Origin: Salinibacterium sp. UTAS2018
GTDB lineage: Bacteria > Actinomycetota > Actinomycetes > Actinomycetales > Microbacteriaceae
Direction: 5' to 3'
Assembly (NCBI RefSeq): GCF_004118935.1
Contig: NZ_CP035375.1
Location: forward strand, 2,356,001-2,420,000
Length of the DNA: 64,000 nt
Made by a program: the position numbers and the translations under genes. Shown here one piece after another: positions 16,222 to 24,347 of this stretch. Below the pieces are notes generated by a model. That model saw only the letters and a program-made list of their open reading frames with translations, was not told the DNA's origin and did no database searches. Numbering within the stretch: position 1 is the stretch's first letter; each line of letters opens with the position of its first letter.

Positions 16222-17051
16222 GCGGCGAGCACGCCGGCGCTGCACGAGACAGCGCGGGAGCTGCGTCATCCGCCCCGCTCGGTTCAGTGCCTGCGATCGA
16301 CGTCCCTGCGATCGACGTGCCCGCCATCGACGTGCGCAACGTCACCGTTCACTACGGCGACGTGCTCGCGCTCGACAACGTGAGCCTCAGTCTCGCGCCG
16401 GGCCACATCTACGGCCTCATCGGCATGAATGGCTCGGGCAAGTCCACGCTCTTCAAGACCATTACCGGGATGCTGCGCCCCGACCGCGGAACTGTCGCGC
16501 TGGCCGGTCAGCAGCCTGCACTCGCGCGCAAGGCCGGAGCAGTTGGGTACGTTCCGCAGAGCGAGGACGTCGACTGGGCGTTCCCGCTCTCCGTGCGCGA
16601 CGTCGTGATGATGGGCCGCTACGGGCACATGGGCATCTCCCGCCGCCCGAAGGCCGCTGACAAGGCTGCCGTTGCTGAGGCCCTTGCCCGCGTTGAACTG
16701 ACCGACCTTGCCGACCGCCAGATTGGCCAGCTCTCGGGCGGCCAAAAGAAGCGGGCATTCGTGGCGCGCGGCATTGCCCAGGGCGCGACGATCCTGTTGC
16801 TTGATGAGCCCTTCGCCGGCGTTGACAAACGTTCCGAGGGAACAATCACGACACTCCTGCGCGAGCTCGCGACCGAGGGAGCCACCGTGCTCGTCTCCAC
16901 TCACGACCTCAACGCGCTGCCGAAGCTCGCCGACGAAGCGATCTTGCTGATGCGCACCGTGCTGCTGCAATCCACTCCGGCTGAAGTGCTGAAGCCCGAA
17001 AACCTTGCACGGGCCTTTGGCCTCGATGTCACGGCGGGAGACGCCGCGTGA
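16218..17051 (+). CDS. mntB: Metal ABC transporter ATPase, manganese type
   Basis: A 277-residue ATPase with Walker A GMNGSGKST, signature LSGGQKKRAFVARGI and Walker B ILLLDEPFAGVD, typical of Mn/Zn/Fe chelate uptake. The first 38 residues are an extension of low complexity that includes a tandem Val-Pro-Ala-Ile-Asp repeat (three copies, DNA 16287-16334, 15-bp units), an oddity compared with relatives that begin near 'IDVRNVTVHYG'. It overlaps both neighbours (ATGA, GTGA), so the importer is one transcript. Confidence 0.88.
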   Translation: MSGEHAGAARDSAGAASSAPLGSVPAIDVPAIDVPAIDVRNVTVHYGDVLALDNVSLSLAPGHIYGLIGMNGSGKSTLFKTITGMLRPDRGTVALAGQQPALARKAGAVGYVPQSEDVDWAFPLSVRDVVMMGRYGHMGISRRPKAADKAAVAEALARVELTDLADRQIGQLSGGQKKRAFVARGIAQGATILLLDEPFAGVDKRSEGTITTLLRELATEGATVLVSTHDLNALPKLADEAILLMRTVLLQSTPAEVLKPENLARAFGLDVTAGDAA

Positions 17052-17920
17052 ACCCTCTCGATTTCCTCCTCGAACCCCTCAGCTATGACTTCATGGTGCG
17101 GGCCCTCGCCACGAGCGTGACCGCCGCCATCGTGTGCGCGGTGCTCTCGTGCTGGCTCGTGCTCGTGGGCTGGTCGCTCATGGGCGACGCCGTCTCGCAC
17201 GCTGTACTGCCCGGCGTCGTGCTCGCCTATGTCGTCGGTGCCCCGTTTGCGGTGGGCGCGATCATCTTCGGCTTCCTTGCCGTCGCCCTCATCGGCATCG
17301 TGAGAAACACGAGCCGGATCAAAGAGGATGCCGCGATCGGCATCGTCTTCACCACCCTGTTCGCCCTCGGAATCGTGCTCATCTCGGTGACGCCTTCGCA
17401 GACCGACCTCAACCACATCATCTTCGGCAACCTTCTCGGAGTCTCGTGGGCCGACCTCGCCCAAGTGCTCGTCCTTGGCGCGATCACGCTCACGATCCTT
17501 CTCGTGAAGCGCCGCGATTTCACCCTCTACGCCTTCGACGCCACCCACGCCCACGCGATCGGCCTCAACCCCAAGGTGCTCGGCGCGGCCCTCCTCGGGC
17601 TTCTCGCCCTCACCGCGGTCGTCGCGCTTCAGGCCGTCGGCGTTGTTCTCGTGGTGGCACTGCTCATCATTCCCGGCGCCACCGCCTACCTGCTCACCGA
17701 TCGCTTCTCGCGCATGCTCGTGATTGCCCCGGCGACGTCGGCGCTCGCGGCAATCACGGGGCTCTACCTCAGCTACTACCTCGACACGGCATCCGGCGGC
17801 ATGATCGTGCTCGTCGAAGGCTGCATCTTCGCGCTCGTTTACCTGTTCAGCCCCACGCAGGGCGTGATCGGTAAGCGCCTCGGCGCAATGAAGCGGCAGC
17901 GGATGCTCGCCGCCCAGTAA
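17048..17920 (+). CDS. mntC: Metal ABC transporter permease, manganese type
   Basis: A 290-residue ABC-3 family permease with eight or so membrane segments. The conserved 'MGDAVSHAVLPGVV' lies near residues 43-56, 'LLGVSWADL' mid-protein, and 'LLIIPGATAYLLTDRF' near residue 210. It starts at a GTG that overlaps the ATPase stop. It is the last gene of the importer operon and converges on the mntR-like gene. Confidence 0.9.
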   Translation: MNPLDFLLEPLSYDFMVRALATSVTAAIVCAVLSCWLVLVGWSLMGDAVSHAVLPGVVLAYVVGAPFAVGAIIFGFLAVALIGIVRNTSRIKEDAAIGIVFTTLFALGIVLISVTPSQTDLNHIIFGNLLGVSWADLAQVLVLGAITLTILLVKRRDFTLYAFDATHAHAIGLNPKVLGAALLGLLALTAVVALQAVGVVLVVALLIIPGATAYLLTDRFSRMLVIAPATSALAAITGLYLSYYLDTASGGMIVLVEGCIFALVYLFSPTQGVIGKRLGAMKRQRMLAAQ

Positions 17921-17967
17921 AGGCAAAGACACCGCCTGCGCCCCGAACCCGCGCGGTGCGCCTCAGG

Positions 17968-18714
17968 TCATTCGCTGAGGGTGCCGCCCGATACGTAGAG
18001 TGCGTCGGTCGCGCTCCGGCCAAGGCTAATCGGCACAGCGGATTGGCGCCCGCCGTCGTTACTCGCTTCGCCGCTCGCCCCACTGTTTTCGCCGTCGACG
18101 CCACCCAGCACAACCACCTCGAGCGCATCCGAATACGGCGCCCCGGCATTCACGCTGAGGCTCGCTTCGAACACGATTCCGCGCTCTTCGAAGAACTTGA
18201 GCAGCTCGGGGTCGTCGTCGGAGATGCGTTCAACGACGACGGTGCTGCCGGGGGCAATGCGGGTGAGCTGCACGGCATCCGGGATAGTGATCACGCCGTC
18301 GGCGCTGGGGATCGGGTCGCCGTGCGGGTCGCGGGTGGGGTGTTCGAGAAACTCGTCGATGCGTTCCACCATGAAGTCAGAGACGGCGTGCTCAAGGTTC
18401 TCGGCTTCGTCGTGCACCTGGTCCCAGCTGTAGCCGAGCACGCTCACGAGGAACGATTCGATGAGGCGGTGGCGGCGAACCATCGCTACGGCGTGGGCGC
18501 GGCCAACGTCGGTGAGCGCGATGGATCCGTAGCGGGCATGATCAAGGAAGCCTTGATCGGTGAGGCGACGCACGGCATCCGAAACGCTGGAGAGAGTGAA
18601 GCCGGTGCGTTCAGCGATCACCGTTGCTGTGACGGGGGCATCTGACCATTCGGAAAGACTCCACACGGCCTTCAAATAGTTCTGGGTGCTGACCGAGAGC
18701 TCTGTAACCGACAT
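17968..18714 (-). CDS. mntR: DtxR/MntR-family metal-dependent regulator
   Basis: A 248-residue repressor. The N-terminal winged helix contains QNYLKAVWSL and SSVSDAVRRLTDQGFL. The dimer/metal region has HRLIESFL, 'DEAENLEHAVSD' and HPTRDPHGDPIP, which carry the usual His/Glu/Asp ligands. The C-terminal FeoA/SH3-like domain is interrupted by a Gly/Ser/Asn-rich insertion near residue 215. The gene is convergent with the Mn importer and has an operator-like dyad just upstream of its start, consistent with autoregulation plus control of the importer. Confidence 0.88.
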   Translation of the reverse strand: MSVTELSVSTQNYLKAVWSLSEWSDAPVTATVIAERTGFTLSSVSDAVRRLTDQGFLDHARYGSIALTDVGRAHAVAMVRRHRLIESFLVSVLGYSWDQVHDEAENLEHAVSDFMVERIDEFLEHPTRDPHGDPIPSADGVITIPDAVQLTRIAPGSTVVVERISDDDPELLKFFEERGIVFEASLSVNAGAPYSDALEVVVLGGVDGENSGASGEASNDGGRQSAVPISLGRSATDALYVSGGTLSE

Positions 18715-18738
18715 GCGCCCAGTCTAAAGCCGAAGATT

Positions 18739-18760
18739 GAAGTACGGCCAGACGTAGTTA
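18739..18760. promoter_or_regulatory. Second MntR-type operator, upstream of mntR-like gene
   Basis: The right half AGACGTAGTT is identical to the importer operator at 15204-15225. The left half matches 7 of 11 positions. It lies 25 bases before the mntR-like start codon. Confidence 0.65.
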
Positions 18761-18764
18761 AAGA

Positions 18765-18804
18765 CGCTTGCCCCCGCCCGGAGAACATCAGGCGAGGGCA
18801 AGCG
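18765..18804 (-). terminator. Terminator of the secreted acidic protein gene
   Basis: CGCTTGCCC...GGGCAAGCG with an additional inner CCGCC/GGCG pairing, 11 bases beyond the stop at 18816 on the leftward strand. The T tract is short. Confidence 0.6.
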
Positions 18805-18815
18805 GGTGAAGAAAG

Positions 18816-19358
18816 TTAGTTGAAGATGCCGTTCAAGCCGAGGTCACCGGTGATGTCACCGATGATGTCGTCTGCGTCGACAACGTCGTTGAGGATGTCG
18901 TCAACGTCTACGATGTCGGTCACGTCGGTGACTACGTCAGTTGCGTTGTCCACAACGTCGGTCACCTGAGTCGCGTTGTCGACGACGCGAGAGACGTTGG
19001 CGTCGTTGGCTACATCAGACACGTTCGCGGAGTCGCTCACGTTGCCGACGGCGGTGTCGTTGCCCGAAGCTACGGGTGCGTTGACCTCGTTGCCGGATGC
19101 AACAGCGTTGCCGTTGAGGAGGTCACCGTTGAGGATGCCGCCACCGAGAAGGTCGCCACCCAGGAGGTCAACGTCGCCAACCTCGGGTGCTACGACGACG
19201 GGGATGTCGGTCTGCTTGGGGGAAGAGTAGGAGTATGACTTCGTCGAGGTGTAGCTGTCACCGGTTGCTGCCATGGCGGGAGCTGCTGCTCCGACTGCGA
19301 TGAGGGCTACTGCGGTAGCGGTTGCGCCGATCGTGGTCTTCTTCGTGAATGCGTTCAT
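18816..19358 (-). CDS. Secreted Asp/Asn/Val-rich low-complexity protein
   Basis: A 180-residue precursor with a Sec signal (residues 1-30, cleavage after PAMA) and AAGGAG before the ATG at 19358. The mature protein is strongly acidic and made of repeats: LLGGDLLGGG / LLNGDLLNGN, VASGNE / VASGND, then repeated V-x-D-V-V-D-N-A-T and D-V-D-D-I-L blocks. It has no Cys and no recognised domain. Asp-rich repeats could bind divalent metal or form an extended surface layer, and the gene is next to the Mn regulator, but no direct link is shown. It has its own hairpin terminator. Confidence 0.75.
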   Translation of the reverse strand: MNAFTKKTTIGATATAVALIAVGAAAPAMAATGDSYTSTKSYSYSSPKQTDIPVVVAPEVGDVDLLGGDLLGGGILNGDLLNGNAVASGNEVNAPVASGNDTAVGNVSDSANVSDVANDANVSRVVDNATQVTDVVDNATDVVTDVTDIVDVDDILNDVVDADDIIGDITGDLGLNGIFN

Positions 19359-19613
19359 TACTGAACTCCTTCTTACGTCGTCAGCCTCCGTAGAGGCCCT
19401 GCGTCTCGAGGCTTTCCCGAGCCGCAATGAGTACTCCGGAGCGAGGCTGTGACCGGTTTGGGGGTCAGTTTTAAAAATGCGAAATTCGAGCAATTGGGGT
19501 GCGGATGCGGGCGCTCGGGAGCGTACAGATCCGCATGTTTCCGGGGCTGTTAGCGCAAGCTGGCAGTCAACTGAGCGAACTCTGGCGAAGTGCCGGGTGG
19601 TGCATCCAGCGGC
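19359..19613. other. Intergenic region, promoter of secreted protein
   Basis: About 255 bases, no gene seen. It should contain the promoter of the leftward secreted protein and the end of the photolyase transcript. Confidence 0.4.
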
Positions 19614-21053
19614 TTATTCTGCCGCCGCGGCCTTCACTGCCGTGTACGCCTCGAGGGCTTCGCGGCGGGTTTCGGCGAGATCCACGATGGGTTCGGGATA
19701 CGCATCGGTGCCGAGTTCGGGAATCCAGTACGAGACATAGGCGCCCGTGGGGTCGAACTTTTTCTGTTGCAAGACCGGGTTGAATACACGGAAGTAGGGG
19801 GCGGCATCCGCCCCGGATCCGGCGACCCATTGCCAGTTGGCGGGGTTGCTGGCCTCGTCGGCGTCGACGAGGGTGTCCCAGAACCACTGTTCGCCAGCGC
19901 GCCAGTCGATGAGCAGGTTCTTGATGAGGAAGCTTGCGACGACCATGCGCACGCGGTTGTGCATGGTGCCGGTGTGCCAAAGTTCGCGCATCCCGGCGTC
20001 GACGAGGGGGATGCCGGTGCGGCCGCGACGCCACGCCTCGACTTCGCTGACTCCCGCGGGTTCGTCCACGGCGCCGAGTTCGTCGACCGTGTATCCCCAG
20101 GGGAACGCGTTGTAGGCGGGGCGGTAGCTGTCGGTGGCGAGGCGCGGGTTCTCGAAGAGCAGGGCGGTCGAGAATTCGCGCCAGCCGATCTCGCTCAAGA
20201 ACTTGGCGACGTTCTTGCGGGCCGCGGTGGGGATGCCGGCCGAGCCCGAGCCTGAGCCTGAGCCGCGCAGCTGGTGCCAGATCTGCGCAGAACTGATCTC
20301 ACCAAACCGCAGGTGGGGGCTGAGGCCACTCGTGGCATCCACGGAGGGCTCGTCACGGCGGTGGTAGTCGGCAAGGCGGTCGGCAACGAAACTTTCGAGG
20401 CGCTCAAGCGCGCCCGCCTCACCGGGAATCCACGTCTCGCGCAAACCGTCGGCCCAGTCGGGGCGCGTCGGCAGCAGCGACCACTCGGCGAGGTCGTCGC
20501 TCGCGGGGGAGTCGGCAGGCCAACTCAGCGCACTCGCTTCGGGCATAGGCAACAACTCGCGCACCGGACGATCTTGCGCCGCACGCCAATACGGAGTGAA
20601 AACCTTGTACGGCTCGCCCTGCCCATTGCGGATATGCCACGGCTCGTTCAACAGATTGCCCTGATGGCTTTCGACCGAGAGCCCCTGCTCGCGCAGGCTA
20701 GTTTTGAGGCCAGCGTCAATATCCCGGGCGGCCGTGTAGCGACGGTTCCAATGCACCGAGGCGGCGCCGAGCTCGTCCACGAGCGCCGGCAGCACCTGCG
20801 CGGCAGGGCCGTGACGCAGCGTCAGCTGGCCGCCTAGATTCTGCAGGGCGGCATCCAGAGCAGTGAGGCTGTGATGCAGCCACCACTTGCTTGCCGCACC
20901 CAGCGGGCGGATGCCGTCGCCGGTTTCATCATGAATGTAGACGACAACAAGCGGTCGGCCTTCGCTCGCGGCCGCCGTTAGCGCAGGGTTGTCGGCTAGC
21001 CGCAGGTCGTTGCGCAGCCACACGATGGAGGGCTGATTCTGGTTTCCGCTCAC
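19614..21053 (-). CDS. phrB: Deoxyribodipyrimidine photolyase
   Basis: A 479-residue light-driven DNA repair flavoprotein of the class I CPD photolyase/cryptochrome superfamily. The N-terminal antenna domain begins with IVWLRNDLRLADNPAL. The FAD/DNA domain shows GIPLVDAGMRELWHTGTMHN, RMVVASFLIKNLLIDW, 'WDTLVDADEASNPANWQW' and the Asn-Pro region FNPVLQQKKFDPTGAYV. A Gly-Ser repeat (four GS units near residue 275) interrupts a surface loop. The start is a GTG at 21053 with no separate ribosome-binding site, so the message may be almost leaderless. The symbol is by family. Confidence 0.93.
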   Translation of the reverse strand: MSGNQNQPSIVWLRNDLRLADNPALTAAASEGRPLVVVYIHDETGDGIRPLGAASKWWLHHSLTALDAALQNLGGQLTLRHGPAAQVLPALVDELGAASVHWNRRYTAARDIDAGLKTSLREQGLSVESHQGNLLNEPWHIRNGQGEPYKVFTPYWRAAQDRPVRELLPMPEASALSWPADSPASDDLAEWSLLPTRPDWADGLRETWIPGEAGALERLESFVADRLADYHRRDEPSVDATSGLSPHLRFGEISSAQIWHQLRGSGSGSGSAGIPTAARKNVAKFLSEIGWREFSTALLFENPRLATDSYRPAYNAFPWGYTVDELGAVDEPAGVSEVEAWRRGRTGIPLVDAGMRELWHTGTMHNRVRMVVASFLIKNLLIDWRAGEQWFWDTLVDADEASNPANWQWVAGSGADAAPYFRVFNPVLQQKKFDPTGAYVSYWIPELGTDAYPEPIVDLAETRREALEAYTAVKAAAAE

Positions 21054-21083
21054 CCCTCAACTCTAGGGTCGGCGGCTGACTAT

Positions 21084-21420
21084 TTAGCTGAGCAGGTGAA
21101 AGTGCTCACATTGCCACTGCTGGGTGTTCTGGGCTTGGCGATTACGGGTGTCGGCCCAGGGCGGGTAAACGCGAAAACCGCGCTTGCCGCCGCGGCCGCC
21201 ATCCGAAACGATGCCGCGGACGATCAGGACGCTGAGCGGAAAGACGAACGCACCAAAGCCGTTGCTGTCGCGGGTGGCGACGACGAGGTGCTGGGTGCCA
21301 TCGTCGCTGGGGAATGGTTGCGTGGTGCCGTCAGTGTCTCGCCGCCAAACGGTGACGAAGAAACCCGGCTTAGTGGGGGTCAGTTTTGCGACCCGAAACC
21401 GGGATGCAGCGGGGCAGTGG
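21084..21420 (-). pseudogene. N-terminally truncated mepB-like remnant
   Basis: From 21398 leftward the frame reads FRVAKLTPTKPGFFVTVW, 'GFGAFVFPLSVLIVRGIVS', FRVYPPWADTRNRQAQNTQQ and WQCEHFHL before a stop at 21084. This is the C-terminal two thirds of the MepB family, about 104 residues. The upstream 60 or so residues expected for the family are not found in any frame, and the codons before 'FRVAK' are arginine/proline-rich without a start. I therefore call it a remnant. MepB's biochemical role is unknown; it is named from the Staphylococcus mepRAB locus. Confidence 0.6.
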
Positions 21421-21528
21421 TCACGGTCATCCGTTCGATTCGGCGGTCGTGTCAGCCTAGGCCGAAGCGCGCGCGATCGCCGCACGTGTGGGCTGGTGGA
21501 GCAGCGCTTTCTGGGTAATACTCTGGGA

Positions 21529-21867
21529 ATGACCGCACGCACGGCAGGCCCGCTGAATGAACGATATGAGGTGCTGGGCATTCTGCTATTCGTCTTTGCG
21601 GGGTGTGGATTTGTGGTGCTGAGCGCTCTGGCGGGCACTGCGACCATCATGGCGAGTGGGGTGCCCGCTGTGGTCCCTGTGGCCTGGAACGGTCAGTCGT
21701 TGGTTGTTGCTGGTGCCGCGTGGTGGATGGGGTTGGCGGCCGCTCTGGCGGGGCTGGCGATCTGGATTATCCGAGCCAAGGCAAAAAGGACACTGTTACC
21801 GTGGGCGATTGTTGACTGTGCCCTGATGGCCGTTCTTATAGTGGTGGTGTGGCTTTTTGCCCTGTAG
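21529..21867 (+). CDS. Small membrane protein, half-length member of a local paralog family
   Basis: A 112-residue protein with three membrane segments, starting at the ATG at 21529. It aligns by eye with the C-terminal half of the four paralogs at 24348-27248. Shared positions are the F/L-AG-F-L-S-AG first helix, W..GLa.AlaGL..W second helix, and a third helix beginning with PWAIVD. No enzymatic motif is evident. Probably integral to the cytoplasmic membrane; function unknown. Confidence 0.7.
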   Translation: MTARTAGPLNERYEVLGILLFVFAGCGFVVLSALAGTATIMASGVPAVVPVAWNGQSLVVAGAAWWMGLAAALAGLAIWIIRAKAKRTLLPWAIVDCALMAVLIVVVWLFAL

Positions 21868-21984
21868 CGGTGCCCGTTAAATGAGGTGGTTGACGCCTGC
21901 GGGGTGGTGTTGCTGGGGGCGTAGACTCGCGCAAAACAGTCGTCGGTGTCGATGGCGGCGTTTCGACTGAGGGGTTACCGTGCG

Positions 21985-22875
21985 ATGACAGGATCTGGTT
22001 TTCGGCAGGAGTCGGTCGATTTCGGCGATGTGATTGAGCGTGTGGAGAACATTTTCTCCTCCCTATTTCTTTCCCTCCCCAATGTGATCATCGGCATTGT
22101 GGTCTTCCTCATTTTTTGGGCCCTGTCGTGGGTCGTAGCCAAGCTCGTGGGGCTGGCTATGCAGCGGGCCGGCCGGCCGCGCGGGCTCCAGATGGTGCTG
22201 AGCCGCCTTACTGCTTGGAGCATTCTCACGTTTGGGCTGCTTGTCGCGCTCACGGTGATCTTTCCGACCATCACCCCGGCGTCATTGTTCGGAGCTCTGG
22301 GCGTTGGCGGTGTCGTAATTGGCTTCGCCTTCCGCGACATCTTTCAGAATCTGCTTGCCGGCATCCTGATTCTGTTTACTCGACCATTTCGCATCGGTGA
22401 CCAGATCGTGTCGGAGAATCATGAGGGCGAAGTTGTGGACATTTTGGTGCGTGCAACGCTGCTGCGCACCTATGACAACCGGGTGGTGGTGATTCCCAAC
22501 AGCGAGCTCTACACGAAGCGGGTCGTCGTGAACACGGCGTATGAGAACCGCCGGCTCAGTGTTGAGGTGGGGATTGGCTATGACGAAAGCATTGCGGATG
22601 CTCGTGCCGCCATCCTTGAGGCGATTGCGACCTTGCCGGGCATCGTCACAGACCCGACGCCGGAGGTCCTCGTGAATCTGCTCGGCGACTTCAGCGTGAT
22701 TCTTGAGGTTCGCTTCTGGATTAGCCCGCCGGATCGTCGCGAAGCGGTTGAGGCGCAAGATCAGGTTCTTGAGGCGATCAAACGGGCACTCACGGCGGCC
22801 GGCATTGAGATGCCGTTCCCGATCCAGAAGATCATGCTCGATCCGCGGGATCCCCGCAGCGAGGACAGTCTCTAG
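21985..22875 (+). CDS. MscS-family mechanosensitive ion channel
   Basis: A 296-residue small-conductance channel that releases solutes under hypo-osmotic shock. The pore-lining helix is recognisable at SLFGALGVGGVVIGFAFRDI (a glycine/alanine-rich TM3), followed by FQNLLAGILILFTRPFRIGD and the beta domain ('RTYDNRVVVIPNSELY'), then an alpha/beta C-terminal domain. I start at the ATG at 21985 behind TGAGGGG; a GTG at 21946 and an ATG at 21952 are in frame too. A 14-bp identical sequence (GGTGCCCGTTAAAT) occurs on both sides of the gene, at 21869 and 22932. Confidence 0.9.
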   Translation: MTGSGFRQESVDFGDVIERVENIFSSLFLSLPNVIIGIVVFLIFWALSWVVAKLVGLAMQRAGRPRGLQMVLSRLTAWSILTFGLLVALTVIFPTITPASLFGALGVGGVVIGFAFRDIFQNLLAGILILFTRPFRIGDQIVSENHEGEVVDILVRATLLRTYDNRVVVIPNSELYTKRVVVNTAYENRRLSVEVGIGYDESIADARAAILEAIATLPGIVTDPTPEVLVNLLGDFSVILEVRFWISPPDRREAVEAQDQVLEAIKRALTAAGIEMPFPIQKIMLDPRDPRSEDSL

Positions 22876-22950
22876 CTGCAGGCGTCGTGATGAGGTTCGC
22901 GGTCAATTGCTTGATTGTGGAAGTTTGCTGGGGTGCCCGTTAAATAGTTC

Positions 22951-22984
22951 GAGGGCCGGTTTCAGAGGCATGAAACCGACCCTC
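22951..22984 (+). terminator. Hairpin downstream of mscS-type gene
   Basis: GAGGG-CGGTTTCA pairs with TGAAACCG-CCCTC apart from one mismatch; loop of six. It is followed by a pyrimidine stretch TCCCTTT. Confidence 0.6.
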
Positions 22985-23061
22985 TCCCTTTGCACCAAGA
23001 GTGTCCTGCAATCACATTCCGCAGTAGCTGCCACAGCAAACAACTTCTGCTCTATGAATGT

Positions 23062-23105
23062 ATAACGGAAACATAACGCTGTCTAGTTACCATTCCGTTA
23101 TTTTT
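23062..23105. terminator. Hairpin with T tract
   Basis: Arms ATAACGGAA (23062-23070) and TTCCGTTAT (23093-23101) are perfect, then TTTT. The long 22-nt loop weakens the call. It could serve the rightward mscS transcript. Confidence 0.4.
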
Positions 23106-23235
23106 CGCAAATTTCCAGAAAAGTCTGTCTACCCCCTACGTTTCTGGGCAAAATGGGCCGAAATCGGATGTTTCCGCGCAGATGAGCAGCGACGTTCGGT
23201 TGCCGCTCGATGTGCCGCTCGCTCCGGCAGGAAAG

Positions 23236-24075
23236 CTAATTCAGCGCCACGATCTGGCCGACCGCGGTGTCGAGCTGCACCATGCTGCCAAAGGTTGCAC
23301 CCTTAAGCGTCATGACGTAATTGGAGCCATCTGCCGAGGGGGCATAGTTGACCACGGTGCCTTCGGGCAAGATCGTGAGCGCGTGCCCGTCCGGTGTCGA
23401 GAGGGTGCCGCCGGGGGTGGCAAGGCTGAGGCTGGCGGGCTTGCTCTGCGGCGCGATCTGCTTCAGCACGAACTGCACGGTGCCAAGATGTTGAATGAGC
23501 GCCATCCGTTCTTCGGCGGCGGACGCGAATGACGCAGGCGCGGCGACCGGCGCTGGTGTGATGATCTCGGTGGTCGGGCCGGTCCCGCCGTTAGCCGCGC
23601 TTTCGGCGGGCGTCGACAGGGCTAAGCCTTCCGAATCAAACGTGAATTCTGTCTGCGCGACCTGAAATGTCAGGGGAGAGTTGAGGGCCGACCCGTTGAG
23701 ATAGAAGTTGGCGACAAGTGCGGTCATCAGAAGCGTTCCGAAAGCTCCCAGAAGGATGCCAATGATTGGACTTAGCCGGGCGGTGGCCTCCCGGTAGTGG
23801 CGAAGTCTGAGGGCGTAGAAACCGTAGGCGATCGCGGTGATTCCCGCCGTGGAGGCAATGTATCCGTTCCCTGCTCCCGCCGAGGCGACGGGGAACAGGG
23901 CAAGCCCGGCAGCGATGATGCCGAAGAGCAGCGAGATTCGTCCGGGCCCGTTGCGCACCAACTTCCGCGGGGCGAATGTGGTCGTCGACTTATTCGACGG
24001 GTAACGGTAGCTATCTGCCGGACGATAGTTGTTGTTCTCGGGCGGCGACCAATCCCGTGGTCCAGCTTGCTTCAT
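23236..24075 (-). CDS. Membrane protein of unknown function
   Basis: A 279-residue protein. The N-terminal 45 residues are hydrophilic and Asn/Tyr/Pro-rich. Three hydrophobic segments follow (about 47-67, 70-90, 103-128), and the C-terminal 140 residues are predicted outside, with a Pro/Ala linker and a small beta-rich end. The ATG at 24075 has GAGGGG five bases upstream; the TTG one codon earlier is less likely. No family is recognised with confidence. It is divergent from the paralogous membrane-protein array. Confidence 0.65.
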   Translation of the reverse strand: MKQAGPRDWSPPENNNYRPADSYRYPSNKSTTTFAPRKLVRNGPGRISLLFGIIAAGLALFPVASAGAGNGYIASTAGITAIAYGFYALRLRHYREATARLSPIIGILLGAFGTLLMTALVANFYLNGSALNSPLTFQVAQTEFTFDSEGLALSTPAESAANGGTGPTTEIITPAPVAAPASFASAAEERMALIQHLGTVQFVLKQIAPQSKPASLSLATPGGTLSTPDGHALTILPEGTVVNYAPSADGSNYVMTLKGATFGSMVQLDTAVGQIVALN

Positions 24076-24278
24076 CAATTCCCCTCGACTCGCACCCCCG
24101 CGCGAGCATCACTCAATTCTGGCAGCCTAGTGTCAGGCGGGGACAACCCCAGAAGGGGTGGTCGACTCGGCCGGTTGCGACGGCCGACAGGTGTTCCTTG
24201 CCCCACGTTTCCTGCGCAAAGCGGGGAGGCGGCTGACCCCGACCGCGGGTCAATACCGCGAACGCTTCAGAACGCCAG

Positions 24279-24319
24279 CCCGCCAGCCCGCGACCCACCC
24301 TCATTCGCGGGCTGGCGGG
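24279..24319. repeat. Perfect 15-bp hairpin; right arm is part of a 25-bp direct repeat
   Basis: Arms 24279-24293 and 24305-24319 are exact inverted copies with an 11-nt loop. The segment 24295-24319 recurs exactly at 25069-25093. It lies just before the first gene of the paralog array. Confidence 0.75.
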
Positions 24320-24347
24320 AGTGCGCAAAGTGACGCATGCTCGACAG

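Larger units (their letters stand above)
22876..23235. other. 360-bp intergenic stretch with two hairpins, AT-rich in the middle
   Basis: No gene is supported. Two terminator-like hairpins (listed separately) lie at 22951-22984 and 23062-23105. The part 22990-23170 is visibly AT-richer than the flanks. Confidence 0.5.

Noticed and set aside
16901..17932. 343-codon leftward open frame across the Mn permease gene
   Set aside because: His/Glu/Asp/Arg-rich composition typical of an antisense shadow in high-GC DNA; the opposite strand encodes a textbook permease.
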